DNA from: Siderastrea siderea
Lineage: Eukaryota; Cnidaria; Anthozoa; Scleractinia; Rhizangiidae
Assembly (NCBI GenBank): GCA_964030785.1
Contig: OZ034971.1
Location: forward strand, 33,331,304 to 33,395,303
Reading direction: 5' to 3'
Length of the DNA: 64,000 bases
The notes beneath the pieces are model-generated. The model was not told where the DNA came from. It did not search any database and was given only the letters and a program-made list of their open reading frames with translations. Below, one piece after another: positions 44,601 to 55,506 of the stretch; the first letter of the stretch is position 1, and the number at the start of each line of letters is the position of its first letter. The position numbers and the translations under genes were made by a program.

Positions 44601-44807
44601 GACCACTGGGTTCAAAATGTTTACTAAATAGCGTCTCTCTTAACTCTCTTCTGCAGAAATGGCGTCCTGGGAGCAAAATATCTACCCTTGAAAATTGCTT
44701 TTGATCACGAAACCAAGCGACTTTACCCTGAACCTCTAAGGAACGCCAAATGGATTAGAGTTTGTGGAAAGCAAGACAAGCAATGTCAAAAAAGTTGCAA
44801 GGAATAA
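35423..44807 (+). CDS. CapA-like (PGA_cap) metallophosphatase gene, copy 1
   Basis: Six exons are visible, all with GT..AG borders: 35,423-35,666; 40,985-41,129; 41,349-41,513; 42,614-42,847; 43,322-43,443; 44,657-44,807 (stop TAA). Phases agree across every junction. The protein has the CapA-type calcineurin-like phosphatase signatures in order: VGDVAFSG, VANLETPF, IANNHMNDFG, LLHFGQE, IGSHPHVLQPH and YSLGNFLL. In bacteria CapA-type proteins act in poly-gamma-glutamate capsule synthesis; the substrate in animals is unknown to me. The N-terminal exon(s), likely with a signal peptide, are not found in the window. Introns hold a DIRS element, a minisatellite and a Penelope fragment. A tandem paralogue follows. 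Confidence 0.88.
35936..37812 (-). mobile_element. DIRS-like tyrosine-recombinase retroelement, internally deleted
   Basis: Reading the minus strand from 37,812: an upstream domain (WEVILSGYSAKEKFLNW ... PPAKRFPNHGSC), then the RT in two pieces. 37,245-36,889 has DDKSGYDHILL, LPFGWKILPFIYHSIG and LYIDDRLNG. 36,827-36,312 has the downstream RT and an RNase H-like VSSGASGHGKGGVLHL. A jump follows to the tyrosine recombinase C-terminus (36,250-35,936: FTLLGFHSGSAVSL, HVGWKNSRTALHYIKL). The order RT, RNase H, YR is that of DIRS-like elements. The catalytic YR Arg position in GFRSG reads His. Frameshifts and the deletion make it inactive. It sits in the first visible intron of CapA-like copy 1. 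Confidence 0.85.
37813..38815. other. Intronic DNA, no supported gene
   Basis: Short frames occur, for instance 38,344-38,556 on the minus strand with a helical KDGRNIEEVMRRIKKLENAQK segment, but none can be assigned. This may be the 5' part or flank of the DIRS-like element. Confidence 0.35.
38816..39577 (+). repeat. 32-bp minisatellite, about 24 copies
   Basis: Head-to-tail units with constant core CCACACAGGCAAAAGTTAAA and variable neighbours (CTTCATTCTCGG, TTTCATTCTCGG, CTCATTCTCGG). The period is 32 bp, measured between successive CATTCTC starts. Single degenerate units recur at about 39,795, 39,902 and 39,938, so the array was once longer or was interrupted by the AT-rich insert 39,590-39,790. 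It lies in an intron of CapA-like copy 1. Confidence 0.9.
39578..40984. other. Intronic DNA with LINE-like tail
   Basis: 39,590-39,793 is AT-rich and ends AATAAAATGG followed by TTGTTGTTGTT, like a LINE or SINE 3' tail with a microsatellite. Frames at 40,442-40,726 and elsewhere are not recognisable. Nothing else is seen. Confidence 0.4.
40985..41129 (+). CDS. CapA-like copy 1, exon with NNH motif
   Basis: 145 bp between acceptor GCCTTTCCAG and donor GTAATT. Encodes FDAVTIANNHMNDFG, with the Asn-His and Asp of the metallophosphatase centre, and a following VLKKTGIKYFGA strand. Confidence 0.87.
41349..41513 (+). CDS. CapA-like copy 1, third visible exon
   Basis: 165 bp, in phase 0 at both ends, acceptor TAATGTAG and donor GTTCGA. 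Encodes LILEAKGIKIGFLGYCD and NKNCTEMRM. Confidence 0.85.
41690..42100 (-). pseudogene. Penelope C-terminal fragment with 3' end
   Basis: The 84-codon minus-strand frame (41,822-42,076) reads ESAIKQHAETTDHDIH, AQILERGISTYGKRLFLES and a final NERKAFPRTYMPLI. This is the part after the GIY-YIG core in a third type of Penelope-like element. The following 3' end contains a hammerhead-like motif at 41,762-41,790. The fragment lies in the intron between copy 1 exons three and four. Confidence 0.7.
41755..41797 (-). ncRNA. Hammerhead-like motif at Penelope 3' end
   Basis: On the minus strand: CTGATGA (41,790-41,784), stem II GGTG (41,782-41,779) with CACC (41,769-41,766), then GAAA (41,765-41,762) followed by an AATT-like short stem III. 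Stem I pairs poorly (two or three base pairs), so activity is doubtful although both core segments are intact. Confidence 0.5.
42614..42847 (+). CDS. CapA-like copy 1, exon with HFGQE and SHPH motifs
   Basis: 234 bp, phase 0. Acceptor TTTTTCAAAG. The donor is GTTATG, a weaker form, where copy 2 has GTAATG at the homologous place. Encodes VVLLHFGQE, VIIGSHPHVLQPH and VAYSLGNFLL, the C-terminal metal and active-site motifs. Confidence 0.85.
42848..43321. other. Intron of CapA-like copy 1
   Basis: No gene or clear repeat is seen. The intron ends in a pyrimidine-rich tract before the CAG acceptor at 43,321. Confidence 0.5.
43322..43443 (+). CDS. CapA-like copy 1, fifth visible exon
   Basis: 122 bp, acceptor TTATTTTCAG, donor GTACAT. 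Encodes VYGRLGMKPDKNRIDSYEYF and NCENLKMTRMLKVTISR. Ends in phase 2. Confidence 0.85.
43444..44656. other. Last intron of CapA-like copy 1
   Basis: Short frames on both strands are not recognisable. No mobile element could be identified with confidence. Confidence 0.4.
44657..44807 (+). CDS. CapA-like copy 1, last exon
   Basis: Acceptor CTCTTCTGCAG. Encodes NGVLGAKYLPLKIAF and a Cys-containing end (VCGKQDKQCQKSCKE) before TAA at 44,805-44,807. AATAAA at 44,880-44,885 is a suitable polyadenylation signal. Confidence 0.85.
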
Positions 44808-44879
44808 AACTAAAGCCAGGATGAACCAAGTAGATTTCTCGTGGTGTTTAACGACTTCTGACGCTAAATGTCACATTTC

Positions 44880-44885
44880 AATAAA
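44880..44885 (+). terminator. Polyadenylation signal of CapA-like copy 1
   Basis: AATAAA lies 73 bp after the stop codon, the usual distance for a short animal 3' UTR. Confidence 0.5.
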
Positions 44886-45946
44886 TTTGCTAACCTATAC
44901 TTCCTATTTGATGATAAGTTTGACTTCTTCTTGTTTCTAACTGTTTGTTTCTCCACCTTGAAACTGCTAATATGCAGTACCAGCAATCGTTTCTGGATGA
45001 TACTTTTTCGAAGCCCAATCGATCCTCTTTAATTTCGGTCCGCCGTTTTTAAAGTTCAATGTAAATGAAATCTTCGGCAGTCACTCGAATTTCGTGCTGT
45101 TCTTGTTCTTCTTTCTATTCTCTCCCAAAAGGCTAAAGTTTGATGCAGTTTCAACAAAAGATAGTTTGGAAGTTTCTGAACTTTGAAACAGAATATCGGA
45201 ATAACAGACATGCTGTTGATATAAATTCACACAGCTTTACACAGCTGATTTCCGTTGAATAACTAATCGGTTAAGAGGCTTGAATGCTTGGCGATGATTG
45301 TGGTGAGTGCTCAGAACGTCTCGCACCACCCAACATATACTTGCCTTGAACATGGTCCAAAGAAAAAGTTAAATTACAAACTGTAAAGCAAGATTATAGC
45401 ACACTGCATTGACCAAGTGGTTGAGACCAGAATCGTCACTTTTTCTTTGAATGTGTAACCTTAGCAAATATCTTTGATGTGTGGAGCTCGTGCTAATTTT
45501 GATTCTGAGCAATTTAGAGTCATACCCCTAAACTCTTCTCTCCCTCCGTCATGCGCAAAAGAGAAGACCTCTGGAGTCGAGAATGGCTCTTTTAAAGTGC
45601 AAAATTTCATAAAGTTTTCATTTAATTTTAAAAATTCTTCAGGGATATGAGATTCTTAGAGCTTTCTAGGATTTAGTAGTTCTGTACGGCACAGGAATAT
45701 TTCCACAGAAACGTGCTTTCCAAAATAAATTTTTTTCACCGCAGCAAACATATGAAAAATATCAGTGTTTGTATGGAAGCTGAAGTTGAAAATTCTCCTC
45801 AGAATTTCGATTAGAAACCATTTATGAATTGCAAGTTTGAGATACTAGGTGATAACTTTCACTGGGTTCGAGGAGTATTTCATGTAGCCAAGGTTAAAAG
45901 CGCCCAGTAGCTTTTGTAATAATTCCACACATTAGTTTAAATTTTA
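44886..45946. other. Intergenic DNA between the CapA-like paralogues
   Basis: I see no exon, promoter or known repeat. The homologous part of the first exon of copy 2 (the GDV motif) should end near 45,946 but is missing or unrecognisable. Confidence 0.4.
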
Positions 45947-46196
45947 CTCGTTTGACGACGTGGCACCACATATTAGAGAAGCTGACATCTCGGTGGCGAA
46001 TTTGGAATCTCCCTTTGTAAACAAAGATGTCTATCGCTACAAATAGAAAGGTCGAAAGGAAGTCATACTGGATGCAAGTCCAAATGCCGCCCCAGCATTA
46101 AGGTAAAATTGACGCCTCCATAAAATAGGACTATATAGCAACCTGCTTGGTAACAGGCGTTGGACTCTCGGAGGGACACTTTCTCGGAGGGGGCCA

Positions 46197-46440
46197 GGGA
46201 TGGTGCAGCGGTAATAGCACTCGCCTCCCACTAATGTGTCCTGGACTCGAATCCCGGACCCAGTGTCATATGAGGGTTGAGTTGTCTTTACTCTGAGAGG
46301 TTTAATTCGGGTACGCCGGCTTTCCCCTCTTCTCAAAAACCAACATTTCCAAGCTCCAAATCGATATTAGTGATGTCCCCAATGAACATTCTGTGCTAAA
46401 TACCGTCGACACCTAAACAAAGTGATTTAGTTTTATTACT
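46197..46440 (+). mobile_element. tRNA-derived SINE
   Basis: The head GGGATGGTGCAGCGGTAATA contains an A box (TGGTGCAGCGG). The B box GGACTCGAATCCC lies at 46,243-46,255, at normal polymerase III spacing. The body continues with GGGTACGCCGGCTTTCCCC and CTCAAAAACCAACATTTCC, which I associate with a common cnidarian SINE. It lies in the intron after the first exon of CapA-like copy 2. Confidence 0.75.
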
Positions 46441-47378
46441 TATTTATTTTCTTACTTAGCCGTAACGGGTACTTGCCGCTTAGTATAGAGTGCTGTATTT
46501 TGGATCCCCTGTCTCGAAAATGGTAACCGATGTAACAGGGATTTTTAATTGGGACACGTTAATCATAACTGAATATCTAGAAATGTTACCTACAGACCGA
46601 TTTTCATTAACTTGGTAAAGCAATCTGTAAGCATGGGCCCTGGCATTGGCAATGGGTCACACAATGGCATGGAATTCTGTAATAAATAGGGTACAAAATT
46701 AAAGCTTTTTTTTTTACATATCTTTCATTTATTTATTCTTAATGATACGTAGGGGGTAATTTTCTTAACATTTAATTCACACTTCCTGTTTCAAATCATC
46801 TTAAGGAAGCCTTTCGTATTCTTTAATTCAATACTTAAAGGCTCTTAAAATAGTCCTAATTGAGCCTTTAATAGCAAAAGCAAAAGGCCCGTAATGTTCC
46901 ATTAATTGGTTTAAGATCAAGGACATAAACATTTAATGTAATTAAGATGAATTTAAAGACAAGAAAAACGATTCTTTACCGTATCTTTAAGAGACATTAA
47001 AGTTTCATTTCGTCCTTTGAAAGGTTTCAGGGAATAATTGTAGTGGTACCGAAACCGGAGGTCTGCGATGTAGACAGTAGCCTTTGTCCTTGTTCTCAGT
47101 GGCCAAATACTGAATTAATCCCCCCTCATGACTCGGCCATCCATCTTGGTTTCGTAATCTGAAAAGATTGCAGCTTTTACAGACGAATGTTAGAGTCTGT
47201 GAATATTGATATTCCGGCAACAACTTGTAGTCAAATTATAGCAAGTTGTTTCCTCGATCGCAGTAGCAACTTATAGCATTTTAATTTTTGGGGGGCAAAT
47301 TTTAACTGGAATGCTATTCCTCTAAAAATAATCGGTCATGTATATCTTAGGGACTAGTAAACAATTTCCACTTTCTAG
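46441..47378. other. Intron of CapA-like copy 2
   Basis: AT-rich, no open frame or repeat recognised apart from AT-rich runs. Confidence 0.4.
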
Positions 47379-47523
47379 ATTTGCAGGATTTGATGCTGTC
47401 ACACTTGCCAACAATCATTTTAACGACTTTGGCTAAAAAGGCGCCAACTTTACTGTTGAAGTGCTAAAGAAGACCGGCATAAAATATTTTGGGGTCAGTT
47501 ATGAGAAGTACGACACACAACAG

Positions 47524-48577
47524 GTATTTTTACTGTCCCTACGTTCGATTCGTTTTATTCTCTTCTATAAAGGAACCCCGGAGAAGGAACGAGGAAAGGG
47601 ATTCGCCGGGTAGGAAGGTGCTTTGTTACAGAGCGCAGATTTGTAACGTGGCGCCTGGCATGTACGTTATAAGATTTGTTATAAAGGCGACAGCTGCGTA
47701 TGCTATTTTAGATGGCTCTGTTATGCACAGACAACCAGTATGTTAAATCTAAGGGCTGCTGCTCGGTGAATAGCGCTCAATTATGCAACGGCTTGAAATA
47801 ACAAATTTAAATTCTGTCTCGTGAAAATCTGCAATTTTTGTTCCAGTTAGCTGAAAAAACACAGGGATTTCCTCTTTTTAGATAAAGCAACCGTCCTGTT
47901 TAAATTTAACCTAGAAATTCCACTTTGATTAAGAATCTTAAGCTTGAATGCCCAAAACAAATAAGAGTCATCCCTTTACTACCGGACAAAAAGAAGCATT
48001 TAATGTCAAAGTATTGACCGATTATACCTACAGCTAGCGGGCACAGTCAAGAATGGCCTGTGATCGAACGGATTTTATGCCCGGGGCGGGGGGGGGGGGG
48101 AACTTGAACCATGTTTGGGTGTAGGGGTGCTGCTGAGGGTCTGATGCCCTGACCCTGTTTAGGACAAAAAAAAACCCCTAAAATACCAACCCTGTTTAGG
48201 ACAACACCTTCCTGTTTAGGAAATGAAAACAAAATACACACTCCTTTGTTCTACATAATTTTCAAGAATTTTCGTGACCCACGTTTCCGATCTAGGATTG
48301 CTGAATTCTGTATAAGCCAAAACGATGACAATCGTGAAACCATACCCTATTTTGGACAAGTTCAGACTCTGTTTAGGACCGTCAAACTCGCATACGATTA
48401 CATACGCTGTTCAGGACGGAGAGGCCAAAACCATACCCTGTCAAGGGCCACGTGCCGTATAGGCTATATAAGGGAGTACCTCCGGGATTTTATGATGCCT
48501 GCATTGTGTACGAAGCATTGAGTAGCTTGGCCTCACTTCATTATTTAGTTCATACTGTTTTCATTCCGTTGTTACAG
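47524..48577. other. Intron with poly-G and TGTTTAGGAC repeats
   Basis: A poly-G run lies at about 48,088-48,100. Between 48,150 and 48,440 the phrase CTGTTTAGGAC or a variant appears at least four times around ACCCTG and CATACCC. This looks like a dispersed non-coding repeat. No gene. Confidence 0.45.
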
Positions 48578-48742
48578 GATCCTCTTATCCTGGAAGCAAA
48601 AGGAATAAAAATCGGATTTCTTGGCTACTGTGACATCCCATCTGTAAACAAAAACTGCACCGAAATGAGAATGCTCTTGAACTCTGGTCCTGCCATCTAT
48701 CGGGAAGATATTGCCACTAGGGAAGTTAACAAGCTGAAGAAG

Positions 48743-49582
48743 GTTTTTATTATATCTATTACCAAATGAACACATTGAAGTTAAGTCACTTTGTAAATTG
48801 GTCTCCATGTCAGAGAAAGAAATAAAGAGAACTGAAGACCAAAGAACAGTAGGGCTGGGGACTGAATGGCGTGTGTGTTCGTTTTAACTTGGCGTCCACC
48901 TTAAAGAGTGGTTTCGTCAATTGTGATAGAGCGCCTACTTATCTTGGAAAGAGAACTTTCCAAAGACGACCCAAGGATTGTACATAGAAGTTAAATTTTC
49001 TTTTGTAATGAAAAATACAAAAGCCCTAGCAAAATTCAGAAGTCAACTACTGCCTAGTCAAATGGTCATACTAAATGCAACAATGCTAACCCCTGTTTAG
49101 TTCAGTCAAGAGAGGATAAACTAAGAAAGTAAATCCCCGTGCCTCATGACAATTACTTGAAATTTATTGTTAGTTCGCACCCGTGCTGCGAAGGTTATTT
49201 TTATCTGCTGTTTCCAGGTCTGTTTCCAACGAGGTGTCGTCCTAAAAACTAACCACGCAGTATGATACAGAACCAAAAATAGATTTCAAATAATTTTCAT
49301 CGAAAGAGGCCCATGTATGGGGGATTCGCTCTCTTCCTTCATCCTCTCTTGGTTCAGTTAATTCGTAGATGCTTACCATAAACATTGCCACAACTGCCAA
49401 TGACAATACCACAACCAGCGCCATAGTAATTGCCACTATTGTCATTCCATGAGCACTATAATTACCATCACCAATTCCATTGCTACTAACACTGTCACTG
49501 CCATGCCAGTAGCATTATACATTGTCAGTAACATTGGAATTACCCTCACCTTAGCTTGATTAACAATACCGTTAGCATTATT
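48743..49582. other. Intron with degenerate ACCATT-type simple repeat
   Basis: 49,370-49,580 is built from degenerate triplet-like units (ATTGCCAC, ACCACAACC, CCATTGC). No coding sequence is supported. Confidence 0.45.
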
Positions 49583-49596
49583 ATCAATACACTGGG
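49583..49596 (+). repeat. LINE target site duplication, left
   Basis: ATCAATACACTGGG is identical to 54,864-54,877 on the other side of the LINE. Confidence 0.92.
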
Positions 49597-49850
49597 AGGT
49601 GTGAAAAGCCAAGATGGCCGACGGACGCGTTGTACGAGCTGCGTAAATTTTCGCTCCGGGGAAGCCCAGATAGGCTGCGACATTCGAAAAAAAAGCGTCG
49701 TCGAAAACTGAAATAACAAGAGCTTAATATGGAAAATACCGTGTGCGATATTCTAACTTTTTGATGTCGAAACGGTAGGTTCGCTCGCCGAGTTGTCTAG
49801 AAAACCCGTCTCCGAAGAGAAATAGACTAAAGAGCCAAGAAAAATCAGAA

Positions 49851-50710
49851 ATGAGTTCGGGAAAGGATTCCGAAGACCAAGTATCCTTGAGGATCATCAT
49901 GGACAAACTAACCTCCATAGAATCAAGAATGGAAGACAATTTCTCACAAATGCACTCTCAAATGTCCGAAGTAAGGGGCGAGTTCAAAGTACAAATTGAT
50001 GGTGTCAAAGTCAATATCAAGGAGATCGAAAAATCCCTCGAGCACGCGTGGGCAGAGATCGAAGACGTCCAGCAGGAGGCGAAAACGAATAAAGATTCAA
50101 AAAGATCTCACCAGGACATGCTAGACAAGCATACATCGACCATCCAAGAACTCCAAGCGGAGATAGAGCAAATTCGTGCTGACAATAATTAAATGCGACC
50201 ATCACTCAAAGAGACCCAAGAAAAACTTATCGCTTTAGAGAACTACACCAGAAGAGAAAATCTGAGAATTATTACATTCCAGAAGCAAGAGAGGAAAATT
50301 GTTGGGACATAGTTTATGATATAATAGAGAATGAGCTAAAGTTAAGCACCGAAAATATCAAGTTTCATGCAGTACACCGTGTCGGTAAAACAGCGTCCCA
50401 AACTGATCAAGACAACTCTACGCCACCGCGCCCACGACCGATAATCGCTAGATTTGTTAGCCGAGAACACACAGAACAAGTTCTATCAGTCAAAAATCGG
50501 CTAAAAAGATCCGAAAGGTATGAAAACGCCTACATCACCAAAGATTATGCTCGGGCAATACAAGAGGAAAGAAGATCTTTAATTACAGCTATGTTTGTCG
50601 CAAAGGAAAAGGGACGAGAAGCTAAAGTCATCAACCGAAGCCTGTTTATTGACAACCAAATGTATGACATTAACTCTATTCCGGCCGAATTTAAACCAGT
50701 AGTTGATTGA
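49851..50710 (+). pseudogene. LINE ORF1 (coiled-coil RNA-binding protein), broken
   Basis: ATG at 49,851 opens 113 codons of heptad-like sequence (MDKLTSIESRMEDNFSQM, EIEKSLEHAWAEIEDVQ), stopping at TAA 50,190-50,192. The next codons in the same frame continue with LKETQEKLIALENYTRREN. After another shift near 50,285 come FHAVHRVGK, RPIIARFVSREHTEQV and DINSIPAEFKPVVD. This is the coiled coil, RRM and C-terminal domain order of L1-type ORF1, which coats the RNA. A stop and a frameshift inactivate it. Confidence 0.78.
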
Positions 50711-51018
50711 AATCCGTGCCAACCAAGGTATGTTTTGTTTTTCCCTTTTCCATCGCCGAACGGCGAAAGATTCCATACAGCCAAACGAAGTCGCTGGGTA
50801 TTCCCTGGACTTCCAACCTCCTCGAAGATAATGTACGTAAATGTATTTGTGTTTATGTGTAGGTGTTTTAGGTTTGCATATTTTATGTTATTTAGCGATG
50901 TTTTTTGTACCAACTTATTTTCTGAATGTTTCTGTCTACCCACAATGTATTCCTCGGATCACTCAGCTCAGCGTAACAACAATGTATTTACGCCTTCCAA
51001 GTTGCACAGGATAATTGC

Positions 51019-54000
51019 TCTGTACTGACGTTAAACGTTAGAGGGCTTAGGAATCAGATAAAAAGAAGGAGAAGGGGTGGTGACATTTTTTTTTCACACG
51101 GTTCTACTCATAGCAAAGGGGTCTGTATTCTCATAAACCCTTCACTCAGCTTAGCGTCACCAATCGAAAAGTCCAGCAAAGATCAAGAGGGAAGGATTGT
51201 TTCAATCAATCTAACCCTTGAAAAAGTTAATTTTTCGCTGTGCAATGTCTATGCTCCAAACGATTAACAACAACAACAAGTGTTTTTGCATAACCTGAAT
51301 GAATATTTAATGTATAACACGGATGTAGAGAATCTCATTATGGGTGGGGACTGGAATGTCACACTACAATCACTAGACAAAAGAGGCGGCATCCCATGGA
51401 AAGCATCTACCTATAGGGACAGCCTAATTTCAATGATGGAAGAATTAGAACTAATCGATGTCTTTAGGAAACAATACCCGCGCAAACCGTGTTTTTCCTA
51501 TGAATCAAAAGCGTTGAAAGTAAGTTCAAGAATAGACTTTTTCCTAGTCGCACGACCCTTGACCAATTGGGGTTTGAACATTGAAACCAAGGCTTCTAAT
51601 GCGCCGGATCACAAAGCAATAAAACTCACTTTAAAACCTCTAGGAGTGAAGCGAGGACCCGGACTATGGAAGTTCAATAATTCGCTTATTGAAGATGAAG
51701 AATACGTAAAACTGATAAAAGAAAATTATCCTATTATAGGTGAAAAATACCGAGAACTGGAAGATAAAAGATTATGCTGGGAGCTCATTAAAATGGAAAT
51801 AAGAGGCCTTACCATTGCTTACTCGAAGAACAAGGCTAAAAAGCAACGCAAAAGCGAATCAGACCTTCAAATCCGTCTAGAAGAGCTAGACAAACAGATT
51901 GCTGATAGCACCGATTCAGCGCTTACGAACAATGCACTAACCGAAAAGGAAATCTTAAAACAAAAACTTCAACTCTTCTATGAGAGAGAAGCGAACGGTT
52001 TAATACTGCGCTCAAAAGCAAGATGGACCGAAAAAGGTGAAAAACCAACCAAGTATTTCTTCAATTTGGAAAAGAGAAATTACATCAGAAAAAAGATATC
52101 AGAATTAGAACTTTCGGAAGGGAAACCTTCATGTAAGGAGGATCAAATATTGAAGGAAATTGAACATTTTTATGAAAAACTGTACACATCCAAAGGGAAT
52201 ATTGATGACAATCGGTTCGAAAATTTCGTTCGAAACTTAGAATTACCTAAGCTACGAGATTTAGACAAAGAGAAGCTAGAGGGTGAAATTACCATGGATG
52301 AATGCAAAGAAGTTCTGAAGTCGTTTTCTAGCGGAAAATCGCCAGGAGAGGATGGTTTTACCTGGGAATTTTACAATTGTTTCTTTGATTTATTGGGCGA
52401 AGACTTAATCAATTGCTACAATGCAGCATATAAAACGGGTGAAATGTCAATCTCCCAGCGTAGAGGTACCATCACTCTTATACCAAAAGAAGACTCGAAT
52501 TTACTTAATCTCGCAAATTGGAGGCCGATTACTCTATTAAATTTGGACTATAAAATCGCGTCAAAAGCCATAGCTAAAAGAATAGAAAAAGTACTGACAC
52601 TTCTCATCAATCCAGATCAAACTGGATTTATAAAAGGAAGATACATCGGTCAAAATGTTAGACTGCTTAACGACATCTTAGAGCAAACAGAAACCCAGAA
52701 CATCCCTGGGATACTCCTCCAATTAGATTTCCGCAAGGCATTCGACACCATTGAATGGGAATTCATCCAGAAGACGCTCGCTCTTTTTAACTTCGGTGAG
52801 AGTATCCAACGATGGATCTCTACTTTTTACACTAATGCGGAGGGCTCTGTTTTAAACAACGGATTTTGCACCAATTCCTTTAAACTGTCAAGAGGAGTGA
52901 GGCAAGGTTGTCCCCTGTCTCCTTATTTATTTATTTTTGTCGGTGGAAATATTAGCATGCAAAATAAGACAAGACAAAGAAATAGAGGGGATTCGAATCT
53001 TCAAAAAAGAAATCAAAATAAGCCAGTTCGCCGACGACACCTCACTATTATGCAGTTCCTGTAAATCGGTTCAAAGAGCGATTGAAGTACTAAATGACTT
53101 CGGTGACGTTTCCGGTCTGAGACTGAACCCAACTAAAACTAAAGCTTTGTGGCTGGGGCCATGGAGAGACATCCAAGATGAGCCTTTTGAATTCCAGTGG
53201 CCAAAAGATCCAATTAGAGCGTTAGGAATATTTATATCTTACCATCAAAAACAAAACGAGAGAAAGAATTTTAAAGCGAAAATCGACAAGTTAAGCACTA
53301 TTCTCGATCTTTGGCAGTCCAGGAGTCTCACTTTATTCGGCAGAAGTCTTATATCTAAGAGTCTTGGAATTTCACAACTGGTGTATTCCATTTCGATTCT
53401 TGACACACCCCCTGAATGTATCAAAGATATTAACTCTCTTATCTTTAGGTTTATTTGGAAAAAAAAGCAAGATAAAATAAAACGTAAAGTAATGGCCCTT
53501 GACTATAAGAATGGAGGTCTGCGTGCACCCAGTATTGAGGTTATGGTCAAATCACTTAAACTAGCATGGATCTCAAGACTGTTAAAAAATGAGCAATCAT
53601 GCGACGAATCCTGGAAGGTGATCCCTAACCACTTCTTGCACAAATATGGCGGTCTTAACTTTTTGTTAAGATGCAATTACAATGAAAAATTTCTGAAAGG
53701 TACCACGTTACCTCTATTTTATAGGTCTATTTTGCAGTATTTTTTGGAACTTAAAACTGCCCACAAATGTGTAAACGGGCAAGAACTAGTATTATTCAAC
53801 AACAAAGACATTTTAATTGAAAACCAAACCATATTTCACAAAGACTGGTTCCAAAAAGAAATTTTTCTCATACAAGATCTTTTAAAAGATGATGGCAAAT
53901 TTTTTACTTATCCGGAATTTGTCCGAAGATACGAGCTTAAATGCAATTTTTTAACTTATATGCAAGTTGTCTCGGCAATCCCAAAACATTTAGTCAAAAA

Positions 54001-54646
54001 GGCAAGGGAAAAAAATTTAGACAAGAGCACCTTTCTAGCCGTAGATGCTTTCCAACTCTCGCCCAATACTGTAATAGACCTACTCAAAATGAAAAACAAG
54101 GATTACTACTGGCTCCTAATTAACAAAGACAATCAAGAGATAAAAGCTGAAGTGAAATGGTCTCGAGACTTGCATTCGGAAGAATTTAGACTAGATGATC
54201 TTTTCAGCCGTGTTAAAAATGTTTGCAAAGAAAATAAAATGAGAGAATTTTATTTCAAACTTATTCATAGAATAGTGGTGACCAAAAAAGAGCTTTTTTT
54301 CTTCGGTATAGAAGACGACATGTTTTGTTTATTTTGTCAAGAACCTGACTCAATAAGTCACACTTTCTTAAATTGCCGCTGGTCAATTCAGTTCTATTCG
54401 GAGGTTATCAAGTGGTTTAACAAAGAAAATGACACCAACTTCTCGCCAAGCCCCGCAGAAATACTGTTCGGGAAAAAATCAAGCAATTGCTCTCAAGGCT
54501 CGTTTAAATTGTTAAGGAAATTTAATTATACACTCCTGTTTGCCAAATACTATCTATATACACAAAAACTACTCAAAAAAGAAATAAACACGAAAGAGTA
54601 TATTAGGAAACTCACTTTTAAATATCAAATTGAAAAGCTATTTTGA
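51019..54646 (+). pseudogene. LINE ORF2 (endonuclease-reverse transcriptase), broken
   Basis: It begins with LTLNVRGLRNQ of the APE endonuclease. A segment of the endonuclease seems deleted near 51,090. GGDWNVTL, SRIDFFLV and APDHKAI follow. The frame has a stop at 51,268. From 51,280 it is open for 594 codons with NWRPITLLNLDYKIA, DQTGFIKGRYIGQN, LDFRKAFDTIEW and GVRQGCPLSPYLF. Around 52,940-52,965 a frameshift leads to the second frame (to 54,646), which carries FADDTSLLC (catalytic FADD) and a C-terminal CLFCQEPDSISHTFLNC knuckle. Clade is L1 or Tx1 by overall look. Confidence 0.88.
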
Positions 54647-54863
54647 GCAGTTGTCAACGCTGTTCTCCAGCCCTCCCCACTACTCTTACTGTTAGTCATA
54701 AGAAGAATACTGTGTGGTAAACACTCCCTTTTTGTCTTTCTTTAATTTTTATGTATGTATTCTTATTTTAGCGACGTATGTAATGTATTAAGTAATTCTA
54801 CTGTAAATAATGTCACTGTATTGTATATTATTATTTAAAAATAAAAAAAAAATCAAAAAAAAA

Positions 54864-54877
54864 ATCAATACACTGGG
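54864..54877 (+). repeat. LINE target site duplication, right
   Basis: ATCAATACACTGGG follows the A-rich tail directly and equals 49,583-49,596. Confidence 0.92.
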
Positions 54878-55399
54878 TTTTTTCAAGGCGACCAGATTGT
54901 GTCTTTCCCGACTTTCCTTGTTAATCTAAACAGATTATTTAATCGCAGCTGAAACTTTTTTTCATCAGATCGGAACGGTGACTTAAACAATTTTAGCTTT
55001 TAACATGGAGAAACAGTTTGACGAACTTTTGACTGGAATTCCTGAGTACTCATCACTTGTAAAATACAATGAAGCGTCGTGATCACCATCAAAGGCTTAA
55101 CTAAAATAGATGATGAATATATTTTAAATTAGTTTTAATTAGTTTTCTTAGTTTTAAACTAAGGTTTTTAAGTATTTCTCGGAATTAGATAAAAAGCGAC
55201 ATGTTTGTTCTGTTAAGTAGCATTTTTCTTTTCTTTGCATCTCTATATTCATATACGATTTTCTATGTATAATCAACTTTTACATGTTTTATACTTTTGT
55301 TATTCTTATTTGTATTTATATTGCTGATCACCGGTTTATACCAGCTGTCCCTCTGTGTTCAGCTTATCAGTTTTTTTCATCGGGATAAATAAAGACATA

Positions 55400-55437
<38 letters not shown>

Positions 55438-55506
55438 ACAATAACAACAACACCAACAACCCCAACAACTCCCCAAAAACTAACGTCGTGATTTTAATTC
55501 CTGAAG
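54878..55506. other. Intron with ATT microsatellite tail
   Basis: GGGATAAATAAAGAC is followed by about ten ATT units at 55,400-55,436, a form typical of 3' tails of CR1/L2-type LINEs. No open frame is attributable. Confidence 0.45.

Larger units (their letters stand above)
49597..54863 (+). mobile_element. Near full-length L1/Tx1-type LINE
   Basis: 5,267 bp bounded by a perfect 14-bp duplication and ending in an A-rich tail. It has a coiled-coil ORF1 and an ORF2 with endonuclease, reverse transcriptase and a C-terminal CCHC knuckle. Both are broken. It is inserted in sense orientation in an intron of CapA-like copy 2. The exact duplication indicates a fairly recent insertion. Confidence 0.93.

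Noticed and set aside
35423..44807. Bacterial contamination as source of CapA-like sequence
   Set aside because: Exons are separated by GT..AG introns with phase agreement, and introns contain animal retroelements.
46197..46270. tRNA gene
   Set aside because: A and B boxes are present, but no cloverleaf closes with a 7-bp acceptor stem, and the sequence runs on into a SINE body.
52937..53064. Overlap of two LINE ORF2 frames as programmed frameshifting
   Set aside because: No slippery heptamer is evident, and the element has other lesions; a simple indel explains it.
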